A stretch of DNA of 56,102 nt from Mycolicibacter sinensis. GTDB taxonomy: Bacteria > Actinomycetota > Actinomycetes > Mycobacteriales > Mycobacteriaceae. The position numbers and the translations under genes are program-made. The notes beneath the pieces are model-generated. The model did no database searches. It was not told the DNA's origin and saw only the letters and a list, made by a program, of their open reading frames with translations. Position 1 is the stretch's first letter; each line of letters begins with the position of its first letter. The DNA lies in contig NZ_LZIN01000095.1 in assembly GCF_001667375.1 (NCBI RefSeq), positions 1 through 56,102 of the forward strand, read 5' to 3'. Shown here piece by piece: positions 25,490 to 34,751 of this stretch.

Positions 25490-26209
25490 TCACTGCGTGC
25501 GCAGCACGAATCCGACGCCGCGCACGGTGTGCAGCAGCCGGGGCGCGCCGCCGGCTTCCAGCTTGCGCCGCAGGTAGCCGATGAACACGTCGACGACGTT
25601 GGTGTCGGCGGCGAAGTCATAGCCCCAGACCAGCTCGAGCAGTTGGGCGCGCGACAACACCGCGGTCTTGTGCTCGGCGAGCACCGCCAGCAGGTCGAAC
25701 TCCCGCTTGGTCAGGTCCACGTCGACGCCCTTGACCCGGGCGCGCCGGCCCGGGATGTCGACCTCCAGCGGGCCGACGGTGATGGTCTCCGACGACGAGC
25801 TGGCCGACGACCCACGCCGCCGCAGCATCGCCCGCACCCGCGCCACCAGTTCGGCGAGCACGAACGGCTTGACCAGGTAATCGTCGGCGCCGGCCTCCAG
25901 GCCCGCGACCCGGTCGTCGACCGAACTGCGGGCGGACAGCACGCAGACCGGCACGTCGTCGCCCATCGCCCGCAGGGCGGTCACCACGCTGACGCCGTCC
26001 AGCACCGGCATGTTGATGTCGAGCACGATCGCGTCCGGCCGGGCCTCCTTGGCGCTGCGCAACGCTTCGGCGCCGTCGGCTGCGGTGGCCACCTCGAAAC
26101 CGGACAGGCGCAGTCCGCGTTCCAGCGAGGCGAGTACATCGGAGTCGTCGTCGACGACCAGTACCCGGGGGGAGGCTGCGGCGTTGGCGGGGTTGTTCAT
26201 GGCCGCCAT
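25490..26209 (-). CDS. prrA: OmpR-type response regulator PrrA
   Basis: 239 residues. Receiver domain with the acidic cluster VVDDDSD, phospho-acceptor D64 in VLDINMP, and K in YLVKPF; then a winged-helix DNA-binding domain (LTKREFDLLAVL, VWGYDF, YLRRKLE, TVRGVGFVL). Nearly identical along its length to PrrA of M. tuberculosis. ATG at 26209, with 26200 as alternative. First gene of prrA-prrB, divergent from the ABC exporter genes by 69 bp. Confidence 0.95.
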   Translation of the reverse strand: MAAMNNPANAAASPRVLVVDDDSDVLASLERGLRLSGFEVATAADGAEALRSAKEARPDAIVLDINMPVLDGVSVVTALRAMGDDVPVCVLSARSSVDDRVAGLEAGADDYLVKPFVLAELVARVRAMLRRRGSSASSSSETITVGPLEVDIPGRRARVKGVDVDLTKREFDLLAVLAEHKTAVLSRAQLLELVWGYDFAADTNVVDVFIGYLRRKLEAGGAPRLLHTVRGVGFVLRTQ

Positions 26210-26278
26210 TTTGCCTGAATATCGCCGCTGAGCGCGGGATGCTCCTCGGGGCGGTCACTTGGTTCTAGGGTCGATTGG

Positions 26279-28039
26279 GTGAATCCGGCCTCCGCGCTGC
26301 GCAATTTGCTGCCGTACCTGCGGCCTTATCGGGCGCGGTGGCTCACCATGATCACCATCGCCGTGGTCAGCTTGGGCGCGACCGTGGCGATCCCGCTGAT
26401 GACCAAGGCGGTCATCGACGGGCCGGTGGCCCACCGTGACCAGCCCGGCCTGTGGGTGCTCGGGACGGCAGCCGCCGCGCTCGGCGTCGGTGAGGCGCTG
26501 CTGTGGCTGGTGCGGCGCTGGCTGGTGGCGCACGCCACCATGGGCGTCGAAGCTGACCTCCGCAAGGATCTCTACGCCCGGCTGCAGATACTGCCGCTGA
26601 CGTTTCACGGGCGCTGGCAGTCCGGGCAGTTGCTGTCGCGGATCATGAATGACCTGGCGACCATCCGCCGGTTCTTGTCGTTCGTGGTGGTGTTCCTGCT
26701 GCTCAACACCTTGCAGATCGTGGCCGTGACGACCATTCTGCTGCTGTTGTACTGGCCGCTGGGCGTGGTGGCGGCCGTGTCGATGGTGCCGGTGACGCTG
26801 GCGGTGCAGCACTTCCGGCGCCAGTACACCCGGCTGTCGCGCCGCGCGCAGGACCAGGCCGGCCAGGTCGCCACCGCCGTCGAGGAATCCGCGGGCGGCC
26901 TGCGCACCATCAAGGCGTTCGGTCGCGAGGACTACGTGTTCGCCCAGTTCGATACCCAGGCCAAGACGCTGCGCGACCTGGGTATCGACAAGGTGGTGGT
27001 GTCGTCGAGGTTCTGGACGCTGCTGGAGGTGATTCCCAACCTCACGCTGATCGTGGTGCTGGGGATCGGCGCGTACGCGGCCGGCAACCACCTGGTCACG
27101 ATGGGCACCCTGGTCGCGTTCATCACCTTGATGCTGTCGCTGGTCTGGCCGGTGTCCTCGCTGGGCTTTCTGCTGTCGGCGACCCAGGAGGCGATGACCG
27201 CCGCCGACCGGATCACCGAGATCTTCGACGCGCCCGTCGAGATCACCGACGGGCACGATCCGGTGCCGCCGTCGGGGCGACTGGAGCTGCGCGACGTCGG
27301 ATTCCGCTTCAACGGCCCGTGGGTGCTGCGCGGCGTCAACCTCACCGTCGAACCCGGTGAGATCGTGGCGGTGGTGGGTGTCACGGGATCCGGAAAGTCG
27401 GTGCTGGCGATGCTGCTGTCGCGGCTCTACGACGCCTCCGAGGGGCAGATCCTTATCGGCGGGCGTGACATCCGCTCGCTGACGCTGGCGGCGCTGCGTT
27501 CGGCGGTGATCACCGCGTTCGACGATCCGACGCTGTTCTCCATGTCGGTGGCCGAGAATCTGCGGCTGGGCAGGCCCGAGGCGAGCGACGCGGAGCTGGC
27601 CCGCGCCCTCGAGGTGGCCTCCGCCGGTTTCGTGTACGACCTACCGTCGGGGCTCGACACCCGCATCGGCGAACAGGGGATGAGCCTGTCGGGTGGGCAG
27701 CGTCAACGGCTTTCGCTGGCCCGGGCCCTGGTGGCCGCACCGACGATCCTGGTGCTCGACGACACCCTGTCGGCGCTGGATGTGCACACCGAAGCCGCCG
27801 TCACCGACGCGCTGCGCCGGGTGCTGCGGGAGGGGGCGATCACCGGCATCGTGGTGGCCAACCGGGCCTCGACCGTGGCGCTGGCCGACCGGGTGGCGTT
27901 GCTTGCCGACGGGGCCATCGCCGCGGTCGGCACCCACGCCGAGCTGCTGGCCGCGGTGCCGCACTACCGCTACCTGCTGGCCGCCGACGACGAGCTCGAC
28001 GACGGCGCCGAACACCTCGTCGACTGGGCGCGGCAGTGA
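26279..28039 (+). CDS. ABC exporter half-transporter with degenerate ATP site
   Basis: 586 residues, six-helix membrane domain (1-320) fused to an ATPase domain. Walker A GVTGSGKS (367-374) and LSGGQ (470-474) are intact, but three catalytic positions are changed: the Q-loop Gln is Asp (D415), the Walker B catalytic Glu is Asp (D495 in LVLDD), and the H-loop His is Asn (N528 in VANRAST). This is the pattern of the non-hydrolysing subunit of a heterodimeric exporter. GTG start; overlaps the partner gene by 4 nt. Not present at this position in M. tuberculosis. Substrate unknown. Confidence 0.9.
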   Translation: MNPASALRNLLPYLRPYRARWLTMITIAVVSLGATVAIPLMTKAVIDGPVAHRDQPGLWVLGTAAAALGVGEALLWLVRRWLVAHATMGVEADLRKDLYARLQILPLTFHGRWQSGQLLSRIMNDLATIRRFLSFVVVFLLLNTLQIVAVTTILLLLYWPLGVVAAVSMVPVTLAVQHFRRQYTRLSRRAQDQAGQVATAVEESAGGLRTIKAFGREDYVFAQFDTQAKTLRDLGIDKVVVSSRFWTLLEVIPNLTLIVVLGIGAYAAGNHLVTMGTLVAFITLMLSLVWPVSSLGFLLSATQEAMTAADRITEIFDAPVEITDGHDPVPPSGRLELRDVGFRFNGPWVLRGVNLTVEPGEIVAVVGVTGSGKSVLAMLLSRLYDASEGQILIGGRDIRSLTLAALRSAVITAFDDPTLFSMSVAENLRLGRPEASDAELARALEVASAGFVYDLPSGLDTRIGEQGMSLSGGQRQRLSLARALVAAPTILVLDDTLSALDVHTEAAVTDALRRVLREGAITGIVVANRASTVALADRVALLADGAIAAVGTHAELLAAVPHYRYLLAADDELDDGAEHLVDWARQ

Positions 28040-29775
28040 CGCCGGCGCGCGCCCTGCTGTGGTCGCTGCTGCGGCCCTATCGTGTCGCGGTGGTGCTGCT
28101 GGCGTTGATCGTAGTGGTGGAAAACGCTGCCCGCCTCGCGGTTCCGGTGCTGGCGCAGCGCGGTATCGACCGCGGCATCCCGTCGATCGCCGACGGCTCG
28201 ATGCGGGTGCTGACGGTGATCATCATTGCGCTGGGGGCCGTGGTGCTCACCCAGGCCGGCAGCCGGCTGCTGTTCCTGCAGTGGTCGGGACGGATCGGCC
28301 AGCGGGTGCTGCTGGAGTTGCGGCGCCGAGTGTTCCGGCACTTCCAGCGCCTGGATATCGGCTTTCACGACCGCTACACCTCGGGCCGGGTGGTCAGCCG
28401 GCTGACCAACGACATCGACGCGATCCAGGAGATGCTGCTGTCCGGGTTCGACAGCCTGGTCAGCGCTGCCCTCACGCTGGTCGGCACCGCGGTGCTGCTG
28501 GTCGTGCTGGACTGGCGGCTGGGCCTGATGTGCCTGGCCGCCTTCCCGGTGCTGGCGGCGTTGCTGCGCTGGTTCCGGACCGAGTCGTCGAAGACCTACA
28601 CCGCGGTGCGGGAACACGCCGCGCGGGTGATCGTCCAGTTCGTCGAGACGATGACCGGGATCAAGGCGGTACAGGCCTACCGCCGCGAAGCCCGCAACGA
28701 GGAGATCTTCGCGGGCGTCGCCGACCGCTACCGCGCCGTCAACGAGAGGGCGTTCAAACTGGTCGCCGTCTTCAGCCCCGGCGTCAAGCTGGTCGGCAAC
28801 CTCACCACCGGCGTGGTGCTGCTCTATGGCGGCTGGCGAGTTCTGCACGGGCACATGACGATCGGGACGTTCACCGCGTTCCTGCTCTACCTGCGGATGT
28901 TCTTCGAACCGATGCAGGAGATCACCCAGTTCCTCAACACCTTCCAGTCGGCGACCTCGGCGCTGGAAAAGCTGGCCGGGGTGCTCGCCGAGAAACCCGC
29001 GGTCGCCGACCCGGACGCCCCGGTCGCCCTCGGCGAGGCCCGCGGCGAGATCGCCTTGCATGACGTGTGTTTCGGCTACCGCACCGACGCCCCGGTGCTG
29101 ACCGGGCTGTCGCTGCACATCCCGGCGGGCCAGACCGTGGCGCTGGTCGGTAGCACCGGCGCGGGCAAGACGACCATCGCCAAGCTGATCGCCCGGTTCT
29201 ACGACCCGACGTCGGGAGCGGTGACACTCGACGGCGTCGACCTGCGGCACCTCACCCAGGCCGAGCTGCGCCGGCACGTGGTGATGGTCACCCAGGAGAA
29301 CTTCTTGTTCTCCGGGACGCTGGCCGACAACATCCGCTTCGGCCGTCCCGAGGCGACCGACGCCGAGGTGGTCGCCGCCGCGGCGAGCGTGGGCGCCGAG
29401 GCGTTCATCGCCGACTTGCCCGAGCGCTATGACACCGACGTGGCCAAGCGCGGCGGCCGGCTCTCGGCGGGACAGCGTCAACTGGTGGCCTTCGCCCGCG
29501 CGTTCCTGGCCGATCCGGCGGTGCTGATCCTCGACGAGGCGACGTCGGCGCTGGACATCCCCGGCGAGCGGATGGTGCAGCGGGCGCTGCGCAGCGTGCT
29601 GGCCGACCGGACTGCGCTGGTGATCGCCCACCGGCTCTCGACGGTCGAGATCGCCGACCGGGTGCTGGTGATCGAGGGCGGGGTCATCGTCGAAGACGGG
29701 CCACCGGCCGAGCTGATCCGCGCCGAGGGGCATTACGCCGCGCTGCACGAGGCCTGGCAGCGGTCTTTGGCTTAG
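28036..29775 (+). CDS. ABC exporter half-transporter, catalytic partner
   Basis: 579 residues, membrane domain then ATPase. Walker A GSTGAGKT (372-379), Q-loop VTQENFLF, Walker B with catalytic E501 (LILDEAT) and H-loop H532 (VIAHRLST) are canonical. Its signature motif is LSAGQ (476-480) rather than LSGGQ; that motif faces the degenerate site of the partner. The two genes overlap (GTGA), so a 1:1 heterodimer is expected. Probably exports lipids, peptides or drugs. The TAG stop overlaps the TAA stop of accD3. Confidence 0.92.
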   Translation: MTPARALLWSLLRPYRVAVVLLALIVVVENAARLAVPVLAQRGIDRGIPSIADGSMRVLTVIIIALGAVVLTQAGSRLLFLQWSGRIGQRVLLELRRRVFRHFQRLDIGFHDRYTSGRVVSRLTNDIDAIQEMLLSGFDSLVSAALTLVGTAVLLVVLDWRLGLMCLAAFPVLAALLRWFRTESSKTYTAVREHAARVIVQFVETMTGIKAVQAYRREARNEEIFAGVADRYRAVNERAFKLVAVFSPGVKLVGNLTTGVVLLYGGWRVLHGHMTIGTFTAFLLYLRMFFEPMQEITQFLNTFQSATSALEKLAGVLAEKPAVADPDAPVALGEARGEIALHDVCFGYRTDAPVLTGLSLHIPAGQTVALVGSTGAGKTTIAKLIARFYDPTSGAVTLDGVDLRHLTQAELRRHVVMVTQENFLFSGTLADNIRFGRPEATDAEVVAAAASVGAEAFIADLPERYDTDVAKRGGRLSAGQRQLVAFARAFLADPAVLILDEATSALDIPGERMVQRALRSVLADRTALVIAHRLSTVEIADRVLVIEGGVIVEDGPPAELIRAEGHYAALHEAWQRSLA

Positions 29776-31244
29776 AGCCCGATCCGGCGGTAACGCTGCA
29801 GTCGGGTGGCCAGGCGCTGCTCTTGGGGAACATCGCGCAGCGCGTGCAACTCGGCCGCGATGGCCGCCGACATCCGCTTGACGAAGTCGATCGGCTCGGC
29901 GGCGGCGTCGGGATGCTCGGGCACGATCACGTCGACGATCCCGTGCGCCTTCAGATCCGCCGACCGGATGCCCTGGGCGTCCGACAGTTCCGGCGCGTGG
30001 TCGGTGTCGCGGAACACGATGGCGCTGGCCCCTTCCGGGGGCAGCGGCGCCAGCCAGCCGTGCTGCGCCGCCAGCACCCGATCCGCCGGCACCATCGCCA
30101 GCGCGGGCCCGCCGCTGCCCTGGCCGAGCAGCACCGACACCGTCGGCACCTCGAGCGTGACCAGCTCGGCCAGGCAGGCCGCGATCTGCCCGGCCAGCCC
30201 ACCCTGTTCGGCCTCCACCGACAGCGCCGGCCCCGGGGTGTCGATGGCCAGCACCAGCGGCAGCCGCAGGTCGGCGGCCAGCGCCATGCCGCGGCGGGCG
30301 TCTTGGAGCGCGACGGGATCGGTCAGGCGATCCGGCCCGCGCAGCTGGCCCAGCACCACCGCCGGCTGGCCACCGAATCGGGCCAGCGCCAGCAGCATGG
30401 TGGCGCCGCGTTCGGCGCTTCCGGTGCCCGACAGGAAGACCCGCTCGGTGGCGCCGTGGCGCAGCAGAAACCCGCACCCCGGCCGGTCCGGGCGCCGCGA
30501 CGCGCACACCGAGTCCCACGCCGGGACGTCGGGAATCGGCGCCGGAGCGGGTCGGGCAGGGGCGGGACCGGGGCCGTCGAGGATCACCTTGAGCGCCCGC
30601 GCACAGGTGCGCCGCAGCCACTTCAGCGGGATCACGCCGTCGATCACGCCGTGGGCCTGCAGATTCTCGGCGGTCTGAATGCCCGGCGGGAACGGTGCGT
30701 CGTAGAGCTGCTCATAGACCCGCGGTCCCAGAAAGCCCACCAGCGCCCCGGGTTCGGCCAGCGTGATGTGGCCGAGGGAACCCCAGGATGCGAACACCCC
30801 GCCGGTGGTCGGGTGGCGCAGGTAGACCAGGTAGGGCAGGTGAGCGCGTTTGTGCAGCTCGACGGCGGCGGCGATCTTCACCATCTGCAGGAACGCGACG
30901 GTGCCTTCCTGCATCCGGGTGCCGCCCGAGCTCGGTGATGCCAGCAGCGGCAATCCCTCGGCGGTGGCGCGCTGGATCGCGGAGGTGATCCGCTCGGCGG
31001 CCGCCACCCCGATCGAGCCGGCCAAGAAGTCGAAGTCGCTGGCGATCACCGCGACCCGTCGCCCGTTGATCCGGCCCTCGCCGGTGATGACCGCCTCGTC
31101 GCGGCCGGTGGCGGCACGGGCGGCGGCCAGCTCGGCGGCGTAGGAGTCGCTGACCGGCAGCGCCAGCGGCTCGTCATCCCAGCTGATGAACGAGCCGCCG
31201 TCCAATACCGCCTCGCGCAGTTCGTCGGCCCCGGTCCGGCTCAC
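29772..31244 (-). CDS. accD3: Acyl-CoA carboxylase carboxyltransferase subunit AccD3
   Basis: 490 residues with two crotonase-fold halves fused, as in biotin-dependent carboxyltransferases (PF01039 type). The N-half has SPSSGGTRMQEGTVAFLQM and HPTTGGVFASWGSLGH; the C-half has IDTPGPALSVEAEQGGLAGQIAACL and LLGQGSGGPALAM. It transfers CO2 from carboxybiotin to an acyl-CoA. The name follows synteny with Rv0904c beside echA6. GTG start. Divergent from echA6 with a 28 bp gap that contains a 16 bp palindrome. Confidence 0.9.
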   Translation of the reverse strand: MSRTGADELREAVLDGGSFISWDDEPLALPVSDSYAAELAAARAATGRDEAVITGEGRINGRRVAVIASDFDFLAGSIGVAAAERITSAIQRATAEGLPLLASPSSGGTRMQEGTVAFLQMVKIAAAVELHKRAHLPYLVYLRHPTTGGVFASWGSLGHITLAEPGALVGFLGPRVYEQLYDAPFPPGIQTAENLQAHGVIDGVIPLKWLRRTCARALKVILDGPGPAPARPAPAPIPDVPAWDSVCASRRPDRPGCGFLLRHGATERVFLSGTGSAERGATMLLALARFGGQPAVVLGQLRGPDRLTDPVALQDARRGMALAADLRLPLVLAIDTPGPALSVEAEQGGLAGQIAACLAELVTLEVPTVSVLLGQGSGGPALAMVPADRVLAAQHGWLAPLPPEGASAIVFRDTDHAPELSDAQGIRSADLKAHGIVDVIVPEHPDAAAEPIDFVKRMSAAIAAELHALRDVPQEQRLATRLQRYRRIGL

Positions 31245-31249
31245 CCCCG

Positions 31250-31265
31250 CAGCCTAATTAGGCTG
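31250..31265. promoter_or_regulatory. 16 bp palindromic operator between accD3 and echA6
   Basis: CAGCCTAATTAGGCTG, a perfect palindrome centred in the 28 bp divergent gap. Its TAATTA core could be part of both -10 regions. With start codons only 6 and 8 bp away on each side, both messages would be leaderless or nearly so, and a bound dimer would block both. Confidence 0.6.
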
Positions 31266-31272
31266 GTTCGTC

Positions 31273-32004
31273 ATGATCGGTGTTACCCGCGACGAAGCCG
31301 TCACCACTATCGAGTTGCAGCGCCCCGAGCGGCGCAACGCCCTGAACTCCCAGCTCGTCACCGAACTGCGGGCGGCCATCGTGGACGCCGCCACCCACGA
31401 CGTCCGGGCGATCGTGCTGACCGGGCAGGGAACCGCGTTCTGCGCCGGCGCCGACCTGTCCGGCGACGCGTTCGCCGCCGACTACCCCGACAAGCTGCTC
31501 GCCCTGCACCAGAGCATCGCCGATGTCCCGGTGCCGGTGATCGGCGCGATCAACGGCGCCGCGATCGGCGCCGGTCTGCAACTGGCGATGGTCTGCGATC
31601 TGCGGGTGGCCACCCCCGAGGCATTTTTCCAGTTCCCGGTGGCCCGCTACGGGTTGGCACTGGACAACTGGAGCATCCGCCGGCTCTCCACCCTGGCCGG
31701 CTACGGGCGGGCCCGCGCGATGCTGCTGACCGCCGAGAAGCTGACCGCCGAGACGGCGCTGCTGACCGGGATGGTCAACCGGATCGGCACGGTAGGCGAC
31801 GCGCAGGCCTGGGCGCACGAGATCGCCGGACTGGCGCCGCTGGCGCTGCAGCACGCCAAACGGGTGCTCAACGACGACGGCGCCTACCAGGAGCAGGAGC
31901 CGTCGCACAAAGAGTTGTTCGACCGGGCCTGGGCCAGCCAGGATGTCATCGAAGCCCAGGTGGCGCGCATCGAGAAGCGGCCGCCGAAGTTCCAGGGCGC
32001 CTAA
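31273..32004 (+). CDS. echA6: Enoyl-CoA hydratase-like protein EchA6
   Basis: 243 residues, crotonase fold. Oxyanion-hole segments are GTAFCAGADLSG and INGAAIGAGLQLAMVCDLRV. M. tuberculosis EchA6 (Rv0905) binds acyl-CoA but lacks the usual catalytic glutamates and feeds fatty acids to the mycolate FAS-II system; this homologue also lacks a clear Glu pair (the position near FQFPVARYG). Divergent from accD3, first gene of a probable run with the MBL-fold, beta-lactamase-fold and ctpE genes. Confidence 0.9.
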   Translation: MIGVTRDEAVTTIELQRPERRNALNSQLVTELRAAIVDAATHDVRAIVLTGQGTAFCAGADLSGDAFAADYPDKLLALHQSIADVPVPVIGAINGAAIGAGLQLAMVCDLRVATPEAFFQFPVARYGLALDNWSIRRLSTLAGYGRARAMLLTAEKLTAETALLTGMVNRIGTVGDAQAWAHEIAGLAPLALQHAKRVLNDDGAYQEQEPSHKELFDRAWASQDVIEAQVARIEKRPPKFQGA

Positions 32005-32074
32005 CAGAGGCAGCGCGGTGATCGCAAACGCGGCGGAGCCGGGTGCAGCGGGTCACCGCCATAGACTCGGCATC

Positions 32075-33187
32075 ATGTTGCGCGGAACACTTCGGCTGGT
32101 GGTGGGCACGGCGTCCCTGGCCGCCGGTAGCTGGACGCTTCGCGCGCTGCGCGGCACACCCGGGGCCCTCGGTGCGGCACCGCACGACATAAGCGCGGTG
32201 GCCGCCCGGTCGTCGCACTACCGCGACGGGATCTTCCACAACATCGAGCGGGTCGCGGTTGTCAACATGGACCGCGAACAACAGCGCCTGATGCTGCGGG
32301 AGCTGTTCGCCGATCGCGGCGCAAGCCGACCCGCAGCAGCCGTGCCGCTGGTGGACCCCGATTTCAGCGGCGCCGCCGAACCGCTGTCGATCACCTGGCT
32401 GGGCCACGCCACGGCGCTGGTCGAAGTCGACGGCTACCGCGTCCTGACCGACCCGGTGTTCAGCGAACGCTGCTCGCCGTCGGACGCCGTCGGTCCCCGG
32501 CGGCTGCACCCGCCGCCGGTCGAGCTGGCGGCGCTGCCCGCGGTGGACGCGATCGTGGTCAGCCACGATCACTACGACCATCTCGACATCGACACCATCA
32601 CCGCACTGGCCCGCAGCCAGCGGGCGCCGTTCGTCGTCCCGCTGGGCGTGGGTGCGCACCTGCGGACGTGGGGCATCCCCGCCGGCCGGGTCGTGGAACT
32701 CGACTGGGACGAGCATGTCGCGCTCGGTGAACTCACGCTGACCTGCACCCCGGCCCGGCACTTCTCCGGGCGGTTCCTGACCCGCAACCTGACTCTGTGG
32801 GCGTCGTGGGTGATCGCCGGACCCAGCCACCGGGTGTACTTCGGCGGGGACAGCGGATACACCCACAGCTTCGCTCGGATCGGCGCCGAGCACGGCCCGT
32901 TCGATGTGACCCTGATGCCGATCGGCGCCTACAACACCGCCTGGCCGGACATCCATATGAACCCCGAGGAGGCGGTCCAGGCGCACCTCGACTTGAATGC
33001 CTCGGCGTCGGGTCTGCTGGTGCCGATTCACTGGGGCACGTTCCGGTTGGCGCCGCACCGCTGGGCCGAGCCGGTGGAACGGCTGCTGGCTGCCGCCGAC
33101 GCCGCGGGGATTGCGACGGCGGTGCCCAAACCCGGTGGCCGGGTGCAACCGGGCGCCGCCGCGTCCACACCGTGGTGGAGGGCGTAA
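32075..33187 (+). CDS. Metallo-beta-lactamase-fold hydrolase (Rv0906-type, NAPE-PLD-like)
   Basis: 370 residues. Membrane-proximal N-terminus, then the MBL metal motif SHDHYDHLD (H164, H166, D168, H169), a TCTPARHFSGR segment with another ligand His, GGDSGY (bridging Asp) and PIHWGTF (final His). It resembles UlaG/NAPE-PLD-type phosphodiesterases, and Rv0906. The physiological substrate is unknown; hydrolysis of a membrane phospholipid is possible. ATG at 32075; the preceding frame contains another possible GTG. The next gene starts 4 bp after the stop. Confidence 0.85.
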   Translation: MLRGTLRLVVGTASLAAGSWTLRALRGTPGALGAAPHDISAVAARSSHYRDGIFHNIERVAVVNMDREQQRLMLRELFADRGASRPAAAVPLVDPDFSGAAEPLSITWLGHATALVEVDGYRVLTDPVFSERCSPSDAVGPRRLHPPPVELAALPAVDAIVVSHDHYDHLDIDTITALARSQRAPFVVPLGVGAHLRTWGIPAGRVVELDWDEHVALGELTLTCTPARHFSGRFLTRNLTLWASWVIAGPSHRVYFGGDSGYTHSFARIGAEHGPFDVTLMPIGAYNTAWPDIHMNPEEAVQAHLDLNASASGLLVPIHWGTFRLAPHRWAEPVERLLAAADAAGIATAVPKPGGRVQPGAAASTPWWRA

Positions 33188-33191
33188 CGCC

Positions 33192-34751
33192 ATGATCAGG
33201 TGGGCAGCCACTGTGCTGACCGTTGCTGTGAGCGCATGCACTCCGGCGGTGACTCCGGCCGCGCAGCACGATACCCCGCCCAACGAGGTGTCAGGCGTGG
33301 AGATCCCGGCGGGCCGCGTCGATGCGGCGGTGACCAAACTCGACGGTCTGGCGCGGGAACTGATGGACAGCACCGGAATACCCGGACTGGCCGTCGCGGT
33401 CGTCCACGGTGGAAAGACCCGGTACGCCAAGGGCTTCGGTGTTCGCGACACCCGCAAGGGTGACGGAGCGGACAATGCGGTCAACGCCGACACGGTGTTT
33501 CAGCTGGCTTCGATGTCCAAATCCGTCGGCGCCACCGTGGTGGCGCAGCAGATCGGCGCGGGGAGCATCGCCTGGGACACCCCGGTGGTGACGCAGCTGC
33601 CCTGGTTCGCGCTGTCGGACCCCTACGTCACCGACCACATCACCATCGCCGACCTGTACGCACATCGGTCCGGGCTGCCTGATCACGCCGGCGACCGCCT
33701 GGAAGACCTCGGCTACGACCGCCGGGAAGTGTTGCAGCGGCTCAAATACCTACCGCTGGCGTCCTTCCGCAACAACTACGACTACACCAACTTCGGGCTG
33801 ACCGCCGCCGCAGAGGCGGTTGCCTGCGCCGCCGGCGTCCCCTGGGAGCAGTTGTCGGCCGACGCGCTGTATCGACCGCTGGGAATGGCCTCAACCAGTT
33901 CCCGCTACGCGGATTTTCTCGCCCGCCCCAACCGCGCACTCACCCACATCAAGACCGACGAGGGTTATCAGCCGCGATACCAACGCAATCCGGACGCCCA
34001 GTCGCCGGCCGGCGGGGTCAGTTCCTCGGTGAACGATATGGCCCGCTGGTTGGCCATGGTACTGGCCAATGGCAGCTATGAGGGCACCCGGATCATCGCG
34101 CCCGAAGCGTTGCTCCCCGCGATCACGCCGCAAGTGATCAGTGCCCCCGCCGCGGTCGGCACCGCCCGGCCAGGGTTCTACGGCGAGGGATTCAACGTGT
34201 CGATCACCTCATCGGGGCGCACCCAGTATGGCCACTCGGGCGCATTCCTGCTGGGTGCCGCGACCGCGTTTTCGGCACTGCCGTCGCAGGACGTCGGAAT
34301 CGTCGTGCTGGCCAACGCCACACCGATCGGGGTCCCGGAGACCTTGATCGCCCAATTTCTGGACCTGGTCCAGTACGGCGAGGTCCGCGAGAACTGGCCG
34401 ACGCTGTACCGGCAGGCGCTGGCGCCGATGTCGCAACCCGAAGGAACGTTGGTGGGCGCCGAACCGCCTGCTCATCCCGCCCCTGCCCGGCCACTGTCGG
34501 AATACGTCGGGGAGTACACCAATCCCTACTGGGGTCCGGCTGCCGTCACCGAGGACCACGGTGCGCTCGATGTGACCCTTGGGCCGCGGCACCAGCGATT
34601 CCGGTTGAGCCACTACGACGGTGACACCTTCACCTTCGCCCCGCAGGGCGAGAACGCTCCGGACGGAACGATATCCAAGGCCATCTTCACCAAGGACGCG
34701 GTGGAACTGGAGTACTTCGATCACGACAAGCTGGGAAGGTTCACCCGTTGA
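33192..34751 (+). CDS. Serine beta-lactamase-fold lipoprotein (Rv0907-type esterase/peptidase)
   Basis: 519 residues. Signal with lipobox VSAC (Cys16). Penicillin-binding/class-C beta-lactamase fold: S107-M-S-K110 (SxxK), YTNFG (Y-x-N) near residue 197, and HSG (KTG equivalent) near 347. After ~390 a separate C-terminal beta-domain of unknown role follows. Related to Rv0907. Members of this family may be esterases, D-aminopeptidases or cell-wall hydrolases, not necessarily beta-lactamases. Followed immediately by ctpE, whose TTG start overlaps its stop codon. Confidence 0.85.
   Translation: MIRWAATVLTVAVSACTPAVTPAAQHDTPPNEVSGVEIPAGRVDAAVTKLDGLARELMDSTGIPGLAVAVVHGGKTRYAKGFGVRDTRKGDGADNAVNADTVFQLASMSKSVGATVVAQQIGAGSIAWDTPVVTQLPWFALSDPYVTDHITIADLYAHRSGLPDHAGDRLEDLGYDRREVLQRLKYLPLASFRNNYDYTNFGLTAAAEAVACAAGVPWEQLSADALYRPLGMASTSSRYADFLARPNRALTHIKTDEGYQPRYQRNPDAQSPAGGVSSSVNDMARWLAMVLANGSYEGTRIIAPEALLPAITPQVISAPAAVGTARPGFYGEGFNVSITSSGRTQYGHSGAFLLGAATAFSALPSQDVGIVVLANATPIGVPETLIAQFLDLVQYGEVRENWPTLYRQALAPMSQPEGTLVGAEPPAHPAPARPLSEYVGEYTNPYWGPAAVTEDHGALDVTLGPRHQRFRLSHYDGDTFTFAPQGENAPDGTISKAIFTKDAVELEYFDHDKLGRFTR

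Noticed and set aside
27970..30621. Very long open frame on the minus strand (883 codons)
   Set aside because: It runs antisense through both ABC exporter subunits, has low-complexity His/Gln/Gly/Arg content, and the plus-strand genes have complete family motifs. It is a shadow of GC-rich third positions.
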